Below are positions 1-8,398 of a stretch of DNA of 64,000 nt, piece after piece. The DNA lies in NCBI RefSeq assembly GCF_003952945.1, contig NZ_QXGK01000004.1:62001-126000 (forward strand), in the 5' to 3' direction. The translations under genes were made by a program, and so were the position numbers. The notes under the pieces were generated by a model, which saw nothing but the letters and a program-made list of their open reading frames with translations, did not search any database and was not told where the DNA came from. Every line of letters starts with the position of its first letter. Position 1 is the stretch's first letter. The DNA comes from Bifidobacterium samirii. Lineage in GTDB: Bacteria; Actinomycetota; Actinomycetes; Actinomycetales; Bifidobacteriaceae.

Positions 1-3000
1 GAAGATCAGGAATCAGCTCTGCAATAAGCGCATCCCCATTGGAAACACATATTTCTCGCGTATTGCCACCCTCAACATGCAGTAATTTGATTTGAGAACT
101 TGGACGCTCGATCAGCTGACCTGACGCATAGAGGTACTGCTTACAAAATGGACGATACGAAGCAATTCTTATTTCCTGATCCACAAAGGAAAAAACCCTC
201 TTCTGATTAAACTTACGTTTTAAGCCGTCTGTCCATTTCAAAATATGAGACTCAGTTATAAAACCTGTTGATACACTCTGATTAAACAAATCAACACTAC
301 GGATAGCGGATGTATTCACAAAATCACGAGAGTAGTTCCAAACCCAAGCATCACGATTCGTCGAAACACCAAGCGACGAAATACTGAATAAACTATCAAC
401 AGGAATAAATTCGTTGAATGAGCCATCTCTCTTATCGAGCCAATCACCATGTGCATCAGGTTCAATACCGTCCCATTCCGGACTGAAGTTTACTACATCT
501 TTGAGGATATTCAACTTCTCCTGTCGGGAAAGATAATCACCAATATCCCGATAGTAAACGACACCATGCTCATTGGATGATGGATTTTTAATAAGAAGAG
601 TAATAGCAATAGTCGCGCGTGACCCAGAATCAAAAATTTTACCTCCTTCCTTCCTTGACTCCTCACCAACAGTACGCTGATTGCCACGCAGATTATATAC
701 GTAAATGGAATTAAATTCTTTGGTAAAGCATTTACGTACGCCAGCAGTTGATTCACCAGTAAGCCATCCACCATTAGTGACAAAGCAGATGACACCCGAT
801 TCCCCGATACGATCAGACGCCCATCGGAAGGCGCGAATATAGTGATCATACAGCTTACTATTCAAAGTAGCGTTCGATTCGGCCACATAGGTCTCTTCGA
901 TTCGCTTGTCGAGGGTCGGGTACTTGGTATTTTGATTGCCGGTGTTCTCGCTGTCACCGGCCCTATACGGCGGATTGCCGACGATGACCTTGATGGGCAG
1001 GCTCTTCTGTTCTTTAATGCGTTCGGTGTTCTCGGTGAACACGGTGTCGTCGAGTGTATCGCCGTCCTCGTGCATCTGGAATGTGTCCGTCAGCAGCGCA
1101 CCCGGGAACGCCTGATACCCCCCCCCGATACGCTTGTGGTAGGACTGTTCGATGTTGATGTCCATGATGGTCGCGGCCAACGGCACGATTTCGTTGGAAT
1201 GCAAATCATGCTCGTACTTGTACGGCAGATCCTCCGCGGCAATCAGCGACTCGTCCTCGATGAGTCGGCACATGTACGTGCCAGTGCCGGCGAATCCGTC
1301 GAGCACGTGCACGCCGCACGAACCGAGCGACTGGCCGAACTCGCGTTCCAGCGCGCGCTGGACCATGTGCAGCTGCGCGTCCACGACCTCGACGGGCGTG
1401 TACACGATGCCCAGCGAGTCGGCGGTGTCCTTGAACGCCTTGGTGAAGAACTCGTTGTAGATCTCCTTGATGAGGTTCTGCTTGGCGACGTCCGTTTCCA
1501 GCTGGCTTGCGGACAGCTGCACCGACGCGTACAGGTCACGCAGCGTGGGATTGTCGGTCGTTGCGGACAGTCCGGCCTCGTATAGGGCCGTCATCGTGCG
1601 GTCGAGTCCTCGGACGATGGGATTGTGGTCGATGACTTCCTTGTTGGTGAACAGGGTCTGGAAAATCGGCTTGGTGACCTCGTGTTGGGCGAGCACGGCG
1701 ATGGCGTCCACTTCCGTGTAGCCCGGATTGAGGCTGTCCTTCAGACCGTCCACGAACTCGAGGAAGCTGTCGCGCGCACTACCGGGCTGGCTCACGAGCC
1801 GGTAGATAGCTTCGGCACGGCCGCGGGTGATGGCGGCGATGTCGTCGGTCCATTCGCCCCAGTAGATCTTCGTGCCACACTTGCGTACAATCTGCGCGTT
1901 GATGGCCTTCGCCATCTCGCCCACGCTCCAATCCAGTTCCACATCCGACCAGTTATCGGCCGTCAAAGCAGCAGTCTCGGGATCATCCTGCAAATCGTCG
2001 GACGGCTCCGAAGACTGCCCATTGCCACCGACACCGGACTTCTTCGTCTCGGCTCGCTTATGCTTGCGCAGCTTCGACTCGTCCAATACTTCAATCTCGA
2101 TGATGCGCTTCAGCGACTCCTCGTCACCCAATGAGGCAGCGTTGATGATCGCGTCCAGGCGCTCGTCGTGGCTGCGCAGCGCCCGCACCACCTGCCATAC
2201 GGTCTCGTAGGCGCCCGAGGAAAGCACCGCATCCGGGTCGGCGCCCAACGGAATGACCACAGGGATGATGATGTACCCGTACTCCTTGCCCGGAGCCGTG
2301 CGCATCACACGGCCGACGGACTGGATGATGTCCACCCTGCTACGCCGGGCGTTCAGATACATGACCGCGTCCAGAGCCGGCACGTCGATGCCTTCGGCAA
2401 GACAGCGCGCGTTCGAGAGAATGTGGCATTCGTTGTCGTCGGTTTCGGCGGCGAGCCATTCGAGCTTGCCCGCGCGGGTGGCGGCGTCCATGCCGCCGTC
2501 CACATGGTCGATCTCCACGTGCACTTCATGGTTCGCGGCGATCATCACCCGGTTCTGGTCCGTGTCCTCCAAGTTGCGCGTGTAGTCGTCGATGACGGTG
2601 CGGAACTTCGCGCTCAGCGCCTTCGAGTCCTTAATGGACGCGGCGAATGCAATGGCATGGTGCAGCACACGCTTGGAATCGTCCGGCGCGGTCTCAGCGG
2701 CATGCTTGCCACGGGATACGAGTTCGTCCACGCTCTTGGAGTGGCGGCGGTCGAACAATGCCTTCCAGCAGCCCACGAATTTGGCCGCGTCATCCAGCGG
2801 AATCTCGGAGTCCTTCGCACCGTACTGCCTCTGCATGACCGAACCCATCATGCTTTCCGCGACCTGCATGACCACGATCTTGTAGTCGGTGAGCAATCCC
2901 AGATCCACGGCCCTGCCGAAGCTCAGCCGGTATGCGATGCGCCCGTAGACGGTCTCGTCGTCCATGCTCGCGATTTCGATGGCGCCTTCCTTGGCCTTGT

Positions 3001-4087
3001 TCTTCGCCCCCTCGCCGAAGATGCGCGGCGTGGCCGTCATGTACACGCGCTTGCGTGACCGGATGAAATCAGCGTCGTGGATCTTCTGGAACGCGGCCTC
3101 CCCGTCCATCACGCCCGTGGTGCGATGCGCCTCGTCGCAGATGGTCATGTCGAATGCCGGAAGTCCCATGTCCTGCGCGTCATGGATGACCTGAATCGAC
3201 TGGTAGGTGGAGAACACGACGTTCAACGCATCCGGACGGGGCTGGAAGCGATGCGCGACTGTCTCCGGATTCGTGGTCGCCGGGAACGGGATGTCCGTCA
3301 GCTGGCCGTAGGATTCCTGATCGGCCTTGCGCAGTTTGCTGGCCTTGCCGTCGGAGCACACCACGTACACGTTGATGCGGCTTCGGGTCTGGTTCACCCA
3401 GTCGCGCATCGACTGGGATACCAGTGAAATCGACGGGGCGAGGAACAACACCGTGCCACCATCGCCGACCTGCTCTTCGGCCAGACGCAGTGAGGTCAGC
3501 GTCTTGCCGGTGCCGCAGGCCATCACCAGCGAGCACCGGTCATGGCCGGCCAGTTCCGTCTTCACCGCATCGATGGCCTCACGCTGATGCGGACGGGGAT
3601 CATAGGTCACACGGTCGGCGGATTCGGTGCCGTCGATGAACGCGCCCCAGTCGAGATTCGACCGTCGCATCGTATCCAAATCCAAACGCACCATATCTAG
3701 ATTGGGATGCGACAGCATGTACTCCTCCAACACGGAGGTGTAGCCGGAAACCGTATCCGCGATCATGTAATGCTGGTATCGGTCGTCGGCGAGCGCATTC
3801 ATGAAGAACGTCGACACGTCGCCCGCCGCGAGCTTGGGCTTGGCGTAGCATTTCGCCTGCACCGCCCAATACGAGCCGTCCGTATCCTGCGCGACCAGAT
3901 CGATGCCGGTGTCCTGCTTGCCGTCGTTCGTCGGCGCCTCGTCCCACAGCCATACCTGACTGACCCGTTCCAGCCAAGCCGGATCCTGTTCAAGGAAGAA
4001 CTTCACCGCACGCTCGAAGCGCGTCCCCTGTTCGCGTTTATCGACCGACTCCGACACGATGCGCGAAAAGATCTCGTCAATGCCCAT
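1..4087 (-). CDS. Type ISP restriction-modification enzyme, C-terminus cut off by window edge
   Basis: This is a single-chain restriction-modification protein that would translocate DNA, cleave it and methylate adenine. I translated 1362 residues from the ATG at 4087, which follows a GAGGGAG-like ribosome site. Domains in order: an Mrr-like nuclease (Asp63, then QAK at 77-79), a superfamily 2 helicase (Walker A ACGTGKT at 190-196, DEAH at 318-321), a gamma-type adenine methyltransferase (motif I GFAGTG near residue 930, NPPY at 1038-1041), and the beginning of a target-recognition domain. This order matches LlaGI/LlaBIII-type enzymes of roughly 1550-1600 residues, so about 200 residues lie outside the window. 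The last several hundred bases (1-900) are clearly more AT-rich than the rest, as expected of a swapped specificity domain. Flanking genes on that side are not visible. Confidence 0.93.
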   Translation of the reverse strand, partial: MGIDEIFSRIVSESVDKREQGTRFERAVKFFLEQDPAWLERVSQVWLWDEAPTNDGKQDTGIDLVAQDTDGSYWAVQAKCYAKPKLAAGDVSTFFMNALADDRYQHYMIADTVSGYTSVLEEYMLSHPNLDMVRLDLDTMRRSNLDWGAFIDGTESADRVTYDPRPHQREAIDAVKTELAGHDRCSLVMACGTGKTLTSLRLAEEQVGDGGTVLFLAPSISLVSQSMRDWVNQTRSRINVYVVCSDGKASKLRKADQESYGQLTDIPFPATTNPETVAHRFQPRPDALNVVFSTYQSIQVIHDAQDMGLPAFDMTICDEAHRTTGVMDGEAAFQKIHDADFIRSRKRVYMTATPRIFGEGAKNKAKEGAIEIASMDDETVYGRIAYRLSFGRAVDLGLLTDYKIVVMQVAESMMGSVMQRQYGAKDSEIPLDDAAKFVGCWKALFDRRHSKSVDELVSRGKHAAETAPDDSKRVLHHAIAFAASIKDSKALSAKFRTVIDDYTRNLEDTDQNRVMIAANHEVHVEIDHVDGGMDAATRAGKLEWLAAETDDNECHILSNARCLAEGIDVPALDAVMYLNARRSRVDIIQSVGRVMRTAPGKEYGYIIIPVVIPLGADPDAVLSSGAYETVWQVVRALRSHDERLDAIINAASLGDEESLKRIIEIEVLDESKLRKHKRAETKKSGVGGNGQSSEPSDDLQDDPETAALTADNWSDVELDWSVGEMAKAINAQIVRKCGTKIYWGEWTDDIAAITRGRAEAIYRLVSQPGSARDSFLEFVDGLKDSLNPGYTEVDAIAVLAQHEVTKPIFQTLFTNKEVIDHNPIVRGLDRTMTALYEAGLSATTDNPTLRDLYASVQLSASQLETDVAKQNLIKEIYNEFFTKAFKDTADSLGIVYTPVEVVDAQLHMVQRALEREFGQSLGSCGVHVLDGFAGTGTYMCRLIEDESLIAAEDLPYKYEHDLHSNEIVPLAATIMDINIEQSYHKRIGGGYQAFPGALLTDTFQMHEDGDTLDDTVFTENTERIKEQKSLPIKVIVGNPPYRAGDSENTGNQNTKYPTLDKRIEETYVAESNATLNSKLYDHYIRAFRWASDRIGESGVICFVTNGGWLTGESTAGVRKCFTKEFNSIYVYNLRGNQRTVGEESRKEGGKIFDSGSRATIAITLLIKNPSSNEHGVVYYRDIGDYLSRQEKLNILKDVVNFSPEWDGIEPDAHGDWLDKRDGSFNEFIPVDSLFSISSLGVSTNRDAWVWNYSRDFVNTSAIRSVDLFNQSVSTGFITESHILKWTDGLKRKFNQKRVFSFVDQEIRIASYRPFCKQYLYASGQLIERPSSQIKLLHVEGGNTREICVSNGDALIAELIPDL

Positions 4088-4228
4088 TCCGGCTCCCTCG
4101 TCTATGTACACACCCACTGGGAACCAGAGTACATCGTCAGATGAGCTTTGACACGTAGATAAGCGGGCCGACACATGTCGAATCATCGAGTGAATTCAGT
4201 GGGAACCCACCCCGTCATGTCCCGGCAG

Positions 4229-4337
4229 CCTCACAATGCGCGCGCGATCGACGTGTCTGCGTGAGCATTGTGAGGGAACGAAGGCCCGAAACCTCACAAT
4301 GCTCGCGCAGGCCTCGTGATTGCGCGTGCATTGTGAC
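4229..4337. repeat. Two copies of an imperfect palindromic repeat
   Basis: The 344-bp gap between the restriction enzyme gene and uppS holds no gene. It contains two successive palindromes built from CCTCACAATGC and its complement GCATTGTGAGG. Copy 1 has arms at 4229-4239 and 4265-4275. Copy 2 has arms at 4292-4302 and 4327-4337, with one mismatch near the end. Short GC-rich spacers (GCGCGC-like) separate the arms. Paired copies of this kind suit a dimeric regulator's operator or an intergenic palindromic element. No function can be assigned from this window. Confidence 0.7.
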
Positions 4338-4388
4338 GAATTCCCGTGGAGAAAGCCGTTCTCGACACCGCAGAGGTCCGCATATGCG

Positions 4389-4414
4389 AACGGCCCCTCG
4401 TCGGAGGGGCCGTT
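4389..4414 (-). terminator. Hairpin terminator after uppS
   Basis: AACGGCCCCTC and GAGGGGCCGTT form a perfect 11-bp stem with a 4-base loop, 17 bases past the uppS stop codon. There is no clear U-tract on the uppS transcript. Confidence 0.8.
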
Positions 4415-4431
4415 GTCGGCGCGAATCGGCG

Positions 4432-5220
4432 CTACTTGACGCCGCCGAAGCGGCGGTCGCGGTGGATGTAGTGGTCGATGGAGCGCCACAGGACGTCGCG
4501 GCCGCAGTCGGGGAACAGTTCAGGCACGAAGTCGAGTTCGGCGTAGGCGGCCTGCCAGGGCAGGAAGTTCGACGTGCGCTGCTCGCCGGACGTGCGGATC
4601 ACCAGATCGCAGTCGGGCACGTCGGGCAGGTAGAGGTGGTCGGCGATCATCTTCTCGGTGACGCGGTCGCCGCTGATCCGGCCGTCGCGCACGTCGCGCG
4701 CGATCGCGGCGCACGCGTCGGCGATCTCGGCGCGGCCGCCGTAGTTGATGCAGAACACCACGTCGATGACCTTGTTGTGCCTGGTCTTCTCCTGCGCGAC
4801 CTCGAGCTCGTCGATGACGGACTTCCACAGCTTGGGCCGGCGGCCGGACCAGCGCACGCGCACGCCCCACTCGTTCATCTGGTCGACGCGGCGGTGGATG
4901 ATCTCACGCGAGAAGCCCATGAGGAAGCGCACCTCCTGGGGGCTTCGCTTCCAGTTCTCGGTGGAGAACGTGTAGAGCGACAGGTAGCGCACGCCCGCCT
5001 CGATGGCGCCGGCGATCGTGTCGAAGACGACCGGTTCGGCGGCCTGATGGCCGTTGGTGCGGACCATGCCGCGCTCCTTGGCCCAACGGCCGTTGCCGTC
5101 CATGATCACGCCCACGTGGCGCGGCACGGCGCCTTTGGGGAAGTCGGGGATGCGGGACGGATCGGAAAAGGGCGCCGCGGGAATGTCCAGCGACGTGTAG
5201 TCGACGTTCTCAAAAGCCAT
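4432..5220 (-). CDS. uppS: Isoprenyl transferase (undecaprenyl diphosphate synthase)
   Basis: This cytoplasmic cis-prenyltransferase condenses isopentenyl diphosphate onto farnesyl diphosphate to make the C55 lipid carrier for peptidoglycan and other wall polymers. The 262-residue product has the usual length and the family signature HVGVIMDGNGRW, with the metal-binding Asp at 41 and DGNGRW at 41-46. The later SGEQRTSNFLPWQ segment carries the conserved isopentenyl-diphosphate-binding residues. The ATG at 5220 was chosen because it starts just before the conserved region, 2 bp after the recO stop. A longer in-frame reading to 5484 is an artefact inside recO. It is the last gene of the dxr-ispG-recO-uppS run and is followed by a strong hairpin, so it is probably made from the same transcript as the MEP enzymes that supply its substrate. 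Confidence 0.96.
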   Translation of the reverse strand: MAFENVDYTSLDIPAAPFSDPSRIPDFPKGAVPRHVGVIMDGNGRWAKERGMVRTNGHQAAEPVVFDTIAGAIEAGVRYLSLYTFSTENWKRSPQEVRFLMGFSREIIHRRVDQMNEWGVRVRWSGRRPKLWKSVIDELEVAQEKTRHNKVIDVVFCINYGGRAEIADACAAIARDVRDGRISGDRVTEKMIADHLYLPDVPDCDLVIRTSGEQRTSNFLPWQAAYAELDFVPELFPDCGRDVLWRSIDHYIHRDRRFGGVK

Positions 5221-5222
5221 GG

Positions 5223-5948
5223 TTACGAATCTAGCAACCGCAGTGAACGAATCGGGCGTTCCAGATAGTACTCGCTCCACTCCTCCACCAGCCGTCGGGT
5301 CGCCGCGTCCAGAGGCGCGGCGTCGAGTGTCGCCCAGTCGCCGTGCAGCAGCGCGCGCAGCCGATTCAGCGTGGCCGTTTCGACCCGGTGCGCGTCGCGC
5401 GTGCGGTCGGCCTGGCACATGACGCCGCCGGCCGCGACCGACAGGTACGCGGGGTCGCCGGCCGGCCGGCCGCATACGACGCATGCGTCCAGCCTCGGCG
5501 ACCAGCCGGCCAGCGCGAGGGCGCGCATCACGTACGAGTCGGCGATGGCGGCCGGTTCGTGCGCGTGCGACGCGAGCGCGTGCAGCGCGCCGATGAGCAG
5601 CCGGTACTGGGCGTCGACGCGCTCATGTTCGGTGGTGACGATCCGTTCGACGGTTTCGACGATGACGCCGGCGGCCACGTACGCGTCGTAGTCGGCGCTG
5701 ATGGGCGCGGCGTACGCGGCGACCGATTCGGCCTGGGAGACGCTGTCGAGCGTGCGTCCCTGCGCGACGAGCACGTCGACGCGCATGAACGGTTCGAGCC
5801 GTCCGCCGAAGCGCGAGCGCACCTTGCGCACGCCCTTGGCGACGGCCCGGATCTTGCCGTGGGAGCGGGTCAGCATCGTGATGATGCGGTCGGCCTCGCC
5901 GAGTTTGGCGGTGCGCAGCACGACCGCCTCGTCACGGTACAGCGGCAT
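5223..5948 (-). CDS. recO: DNA repair protein RecO
   Basis: RecO anneals single strands and helps RecR load RecA onto SSB-coated DNA in gap and break repair. The 241-residue product has the N-terminal OB-fold ([20 protein letters not shown]), a helical middle and a partial zinc-finger region. CVVCG and a later VMCQAD give only three of the four usual cysteines, so zinc binding may be altered. The ATG at 5948 shares its A with the TGA stop of ispG, a TGATG junction that suggests translational coupling. uppS begins 2 bp after its stop. RecO next to uppS is a recurrent actinobacterial arrangement. Confidence 0.95.
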   Translation of the reverse strand: MPLYRDEAVVLRTAKLGEADRIITMLTRSHGKIRAVAKGVRKVRSRFGGRLEPFMRVDVLVAQGRTLDSVSQAESVAAYAAPISADYDAYVAAGVIVETVERIVTTEHERVDAQYRLLIGALHALASHAHEPAAIADSYVMRALALAGWSPRLDACVVCGRPAGDPAYLSVAAGGVMCQADRTRDAHRVETATLNRLRALLHGDWATLDAAPLDAATRRLVEEWSEYYLERPIRSLRLLDS

Positions 5949-7177
5949 CAGGCGGCGTGGCCGGCGTGCGCGGCCGTGTGCGTGACGGGCACGACGACCG
6001 GACCGGTGGAACCGGCCGGGACGAGGCCGTCGGCCTCCATCTGCGCGGCGATCTCGTTGGCCTTCTCGAGCAGCGTGTCGACGATGCGGTCCTCGGGCAC
6101 GGTCTCGATGACCTTGCCCTTGATGAAGATCTGGCCCTTGCCGTTGCCGGAGGCGACGCCCAGGTCGGCCTCGCGCGCCTCGCCCGGGCCGTTGACGATG
6201 CAGCCCATGACGGCCACGCGGATCGGCGCGGTCACGTCCTTGAGGCCTTCGGTGACGGCGGTGGCGAGCTGAATCACGTCGACCTGCGCGCGCCCGCAGC
6301 TCGGGCAGGAGATGATGTCGAACTTGCGCGGGCGCAGTCCCATGTATTCGAGCAGCTTGCAGCCGACCTTGACCTCCTCGACGGGCGGCGCGGACAGGGA
6401 CACGCGGATCGTGTCGCCGATGCCCTCGGCCAGGAGCGCGCCGAACGCGAGGCACGACTTGATGGTGCCCTGCCAGGCGGGGCCGGCCTCGGTGACGCCC
6501 AGATGCAGCGGCCAGTCGCCCTTGGAGGCGAGCAGGCGGTACGTCTCGACCATGGTGATCACGTCGTGGTGCTTGACGGAGATCTTGAAGTCGTGGAAGC
6601 CGACGTCCTCGAACATGCGCGCCTCCTTGAGCGCGCTGGCGACGAGCGCCTCGGGGGTCGGGCCGCCGTACTTGGCGTACAGGTCCTTGTCGAGCGAGCC
6701 GGCGTTGACGCCGATGCGCAGGGAGATGCCCGCATCGGTGGCGGCCTTGCAGATGGCGGGGCCGACCTCGTCGAACTTGCGGATGTTGCCCGGGTTGACG
6801 CGCACGGCCGCACAGCCGGCGTCGATCGCCTGGAACACGTACTTCGACTGGAAGTGGATGTCGGCGATGACCGGGATCGGCGACTTGCGCACGATCTCGG
6901 GCAGCGCGTCGGCGTCGTCCTGGCTGGGCACGGCGACGCGCACGATGTCGCAGCCGGCGGCGGTCAGTTCGGCGATCTGCTGGAGCGTGGCGGGCACGTC
7001 GGCGGTGAGCGTGTTGGTCATCGACTGCACGCTCACGGGCGCTCCCCCGCCGACCGGCACCGGTCCGACCATGATGCGGCGGGATGCACGGCGCGGGTGC
7101 AGCGGCGACTCGCTGGTCAGGTCGACCGGATCCCCGGTCTTGCGGAACGGCTTGATGGCGGGGATGTTGTCGGTCAA
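5948..7177 (-). CDS. ispG: 4-hydroxy-3-methylbut-2-en-1-yl diphosphate synthase
   Basis: IspG (GcpE) is a 4Fe-4S enzyme that converts 2-C-methyl-D-erythritol 2,4-cyclodiphosphate to HMBPP, the next-to-last step of the MEP pathway. The 409-residue product has the TIM-barrel N-terminal part and the three cluster cysteines: Cys291 and Cys294 in CPSCGRAQ, and Cys326 in GCIVNGPGE. Glu333 in that last motif is the conserved fourth ligand. The C-terminal 20 residues are a short Ala/His-rich tail. The gene lies 35 bp after dxr and overlaps recO, so the three are probably co-transcribed. Confidence 0.97.
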   Translation of the reverse strand: MTDNIPAIKPFRKTGDPVDLTSESPLHPRRASRRIMVGPVPVGGGAPVSVQSMTNTLTADVPATLQQIAELTAAGCDIVRVAVPSQDDADALPEIVRKSPIPVIADIHFQSKYVFQAIDAGCAAVRVNPGNIRKFDEVGPAICKAATDAGISLRIGVNAGSLDKDLYAKYGGPTPEALVASALKEARMFEDVGFHDFKISVKHHDVITMVETYRLLASKGDWPLHLGVTEAGPAWQGTIKSCLAFGALLAEGIGDTIRVSLSAPPVEEVKVGCKLLEYMGLRPRKFDIISCPSCGRAQVDVIQLATAVTEGLKDVTAPIRVAVMGCIVNGPGEAREADLGVASGNGKGQIFIKGKVIETVPEDRIVDTLLEKANEIAAQMEADGLVPAGSTGPVVVPVTHTAAHAGHAA

Positions 7178-7212
7178 CTCGTGCTACCTCCGGGTATGCG
7201 TCTGGTTTCGGA

Positions 7213-8394
7213 TCACTGCCTGTTTATCAGATCGTCGGCGCGGCGACGTGCCTCGTGTTCGATCCGGCTCATTTCCTCCACGGATTCGAACAGCGGCCTG
7301 CCGCGCAGTTCGCCGTCCATCTCGTCGAGCACGGCCTTGACGGTGTCGACGATGCCCAGATAGGGCAGACGGTGGTCGAGGAACGCGTGCACGGCCTGCT
7401 CGTTGGCCGCGTTGAGCACGGCCGTGTGCTTCTCGGATGCGCCCAGGCAGTGGCGGGCGAGCGAGACGGCGGGGAACGCGACGTCGTCGAGCGGCTCGAA
7501 CGTCCAGGTCGCGGCCGTCGTCCAGTCGCATGCGGCGGACACGTCGCCCAGCCGCTCCGGCGCGGACAGGCCGAGCGCGATCGGCAGGCGCATGTCGGGC
7601 GGGGACGCCTGGCAGATCGTGGCGCCGTCGCGGAACTCGACCATCGAATGCACGACGGACTGCGGGTGCACGGTCACGTCGATGCGTTCGGGCGGCACGT
7701 CGAACAGGCGGCTCGCCTCGATGACCTCCAGTCCCTTGTTCATGAGCGTGGACGAGTTGATGGTGACGACCGGACCCATGTTCCAGGTCGGATGGTCGAG
7801 CGCCTGCTCGGGGGTCACGTCGCGCATCTGCTCGCGCGTGCGGCCGCGGAACGGGCCGCCGGACGCGGTGACGACGAGCTTGGATACCTCGCCGTGCGTG
7901 CCGGAGCGCAGCGACTGCCAGATGGCGGAATGCTCCGAGTCGACCGGGTTGATCTGATGCGCGCGCACCTGCGCGTCGAACAGCAGGTGGCCGCCGGCGA
8001 CGACGGACTCCTTGTTCGCCAGCGCGAGCTGGGAGCCGGCGCGCAGCGCGGCGATGGACGGCTCCAGTCCGATCGAGCCGGTGATGCCGTTGAGCACGAC
8101 GTCGGCGCCGGCGCCGGCCATCGCGTTGACGGCGTCCGGGCCGGCGTGCACCTGCACGTGATCGGCGCCGGCGGCGTGCAGCGCCTCACGCAGCGGGGCC
8201 GCGGCGGCCTTGTCGAACACGGCGACCTGCGGCACGCGGAAGCGCACGGCCTGCTGCGCGAGCAGCGCGACGTGCGCGCCGCCGGCGGCCAGGCCGGTCA
8301 CGGTGAAACGGTCGGGATGCCGGGCGATGACGTCGAGGCCCTGCGTGCCGATCGAGCCGGTCGATCCGAGGATGATGACGGTTGCGGAGGTCAT
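7213..8394 (-). CDS. dxr: 1-deoxy-D-xylulose 5-phosphate reductoisomerase
   Basis: DXR rearranges and reduces 1-deoxyxylulose 5-phosphate to 2-C-methylerythritol 4-phosphate with NADPH, the committed step of the MEP pathway and the target of fosmidomycin. The 393-residue product begins MTSATVIILGSTGSIG, with the NADPH-binding GSTGSIG at 10-16. It contains the metal-binding NPVDSEHSAIWQ and the substrate loop with NMGPVVTINS. I used the ATG at 8394. The longer frame to 8568 runs inside the upstream DivIVA-like gene and has no family similarity. Only 4 bp separate it from the stop of that upstream gene, so the two are likely co-transcribed. Confidence 0.96.
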   Translation of the reverse strand: MTSATVIILGSTGSIGTQGLDVIARHPDRFTVTGLAAGGAHVALLAQQAVRFRVPQVAVFDKAAAAPLREALHAAGADHVQVHAGPDAVNAMAGAGADVVLNGITGSIGLEPSIAALRAGSQLALANKESVVAGGHLLFDAQVRAHQINPVDSEHSAIWQSLRSGTHGEVSKLVVTASGGPFRGRTREQMRDVTPEQALDHPTWNMGPVVTINSSTLMNKGLEVIEASRLFDVPPERIDVTVHPQSVVHSMVEFRDGATICQASPPDMRLPIALGLSAPERLGDVSAACDWTTAATWTFEPLDDVAFPAVSLARHCLGASEKHTAVLNAANEQAVHAFLDHRLPYLGIVDTVKAVLDEMDGELRGRPLFESVEEMSRIEHEARRRADDLINRQ

Positions 8395-8398
8395 GCCG

